Assembly (NCBI GenBank): GCA_021783685.1
Contig: JAJXTQ010000113.1
Span: 1 to 6,623 of the forward strand
Length of the DNA: 6,623 nucleotides
DNA from: Pseudomonadota bacterium
GTDB lineage: Bacteria > Pseudomonadota > Gammaproteobacteria > UBA5335
Direction of reading: 5' to 3'
In this document: positions 6,396 through 6,623 of the stretch, piece after piece
Layout: every line of letters begins with the position of its first letter
Position numbering within the stretch: the first letter of the stretch is position 1
Notes under the pieces: generated by a model
Told to the model about the DNA's origin: nothing
Databases searched by the model: none
The model's input: only the letters and a program-made list of their open reading frames with translations
Translations under genes and position numbers: made by a program

Positions 6396-6623
6396 TTGCA
6401 ACCATGTACGCACTACGAGACCTTCTTCATGGTCTACTGCTGGGCGCCAAGGAACCACCTGGTGCGCAAGTACTTCCATGCGACGCGTCCCGGCGAAGGC
6501 ACGCTCGAGGCTGCCATCGCTGAAGTGGAAGACGGCGTCATGCCACTGGGATCGCGGCTCCCGCCCCGCACGCTCGGTGTCACGCGAGGGCGAATCTCCC
6601 AGGCGGGTGGGGCGTGCGAGGTC
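6396..6623 (+). pseudogene. Possible 5'-truncated gene remnant or partial gene, family not recognised
   Basis: After an in-frame TGA at 6393-6395 this frame is open for 76 codons to the window edge. Its product looks like real protein: HYETFFMVYCWAPRNHLV, then a segment reading GTLEAAIAEVEDGV that looks like an amphipathic helix, then MPLGSRLP. The aromatic-rich start and balanced charges contrast with the Arg/Cys-rich translations of neighbouring frames. No good start is visible: TTG at 6396 and ATG at 6429 both lack a ribosome binding site. That suggests the 5' end was lost, or that the gene entered this frame by a frameshift. I cannot name the family. The last residues, from about 6560 on, look less protein-like. 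The opposite strand is also open throughout in codon register, so the strand is not certain. Confidence 0.3.

Noticed and set aside
5988..6623. A minus-strand frame open from the window edge to a stop at 5988 (with an ATG at 6479)
   Set aside because: The translation is overloaded with Arg, Cys, His and Pro, crosses the long hairpin, lacks a ribosome binding site at its ATG, and mirrors the more natural plus-strand frame at 6396-6623 in codon register. A short DLGDRSL match faintly recalls IS4-type transposases, but nothing around it supports that family.

Overview
This is a GC-rich window (roughly 60-65% GC, judged by eye) from a bacterial genome. Codon third positions are mostly G or C. Nothing seen here fixes the phylum. 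There are no tRNAs, rRNAs, CRISPR arrays or recognisable transposases, and no gene of known function. A high-GC soil or environmental bacterium is a fair guess but only a guess.

Most of the window (positions 1-5939) is a minus-strand transcription unit of two large genes. The first (5939 to 1275) encodes a protein of about 1554 residues. The second starts 12 bases after the first one's stop codon (ATG at 1262) and is open to the window edge, giving at least 420 residues. The last base of the first gene's TGA stop is also the first base of the second gene's AGGAG ribosome binding site, so the pair is almost certainly co-transcribed and probably translationally coupled. Neither protein has an evident signal peptide, a classical nucleotide-binding motif or an enzyme signature that I can recognise. 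Both look rich in beta strands and have many Pro, Gly, Ala and Ser residues. The large one has a helical N-terminus, several strand-rich blocks separated by Gly/Ser/Ala linkers, and a C-terminal part with a hydrophobic Gly/Ala/Ile stretch followed by alternating strands. They look like structural or assembly proteins more than enzymes, but that is inference.

Upstream of the pair (about 5940-6400) is a stretch with no convincing gene and an unusual number of inverted repeats. The most notable is a 22-base-arm hairpin at 6278-6332, followed by a small terminator-like stem with a T run and another 9-base-arm hairpin. At the right edge (6396-6623) a plus-strand frame has protein-like composition but no believable start. 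It may be a 5'-truncated gene remnant, which would make this region the border between an older locus and the minus-strand operon.

The candidate undescribed system is the minus-strand pair of very large, unrecognised proteins, which clearly continues beyond position 1.
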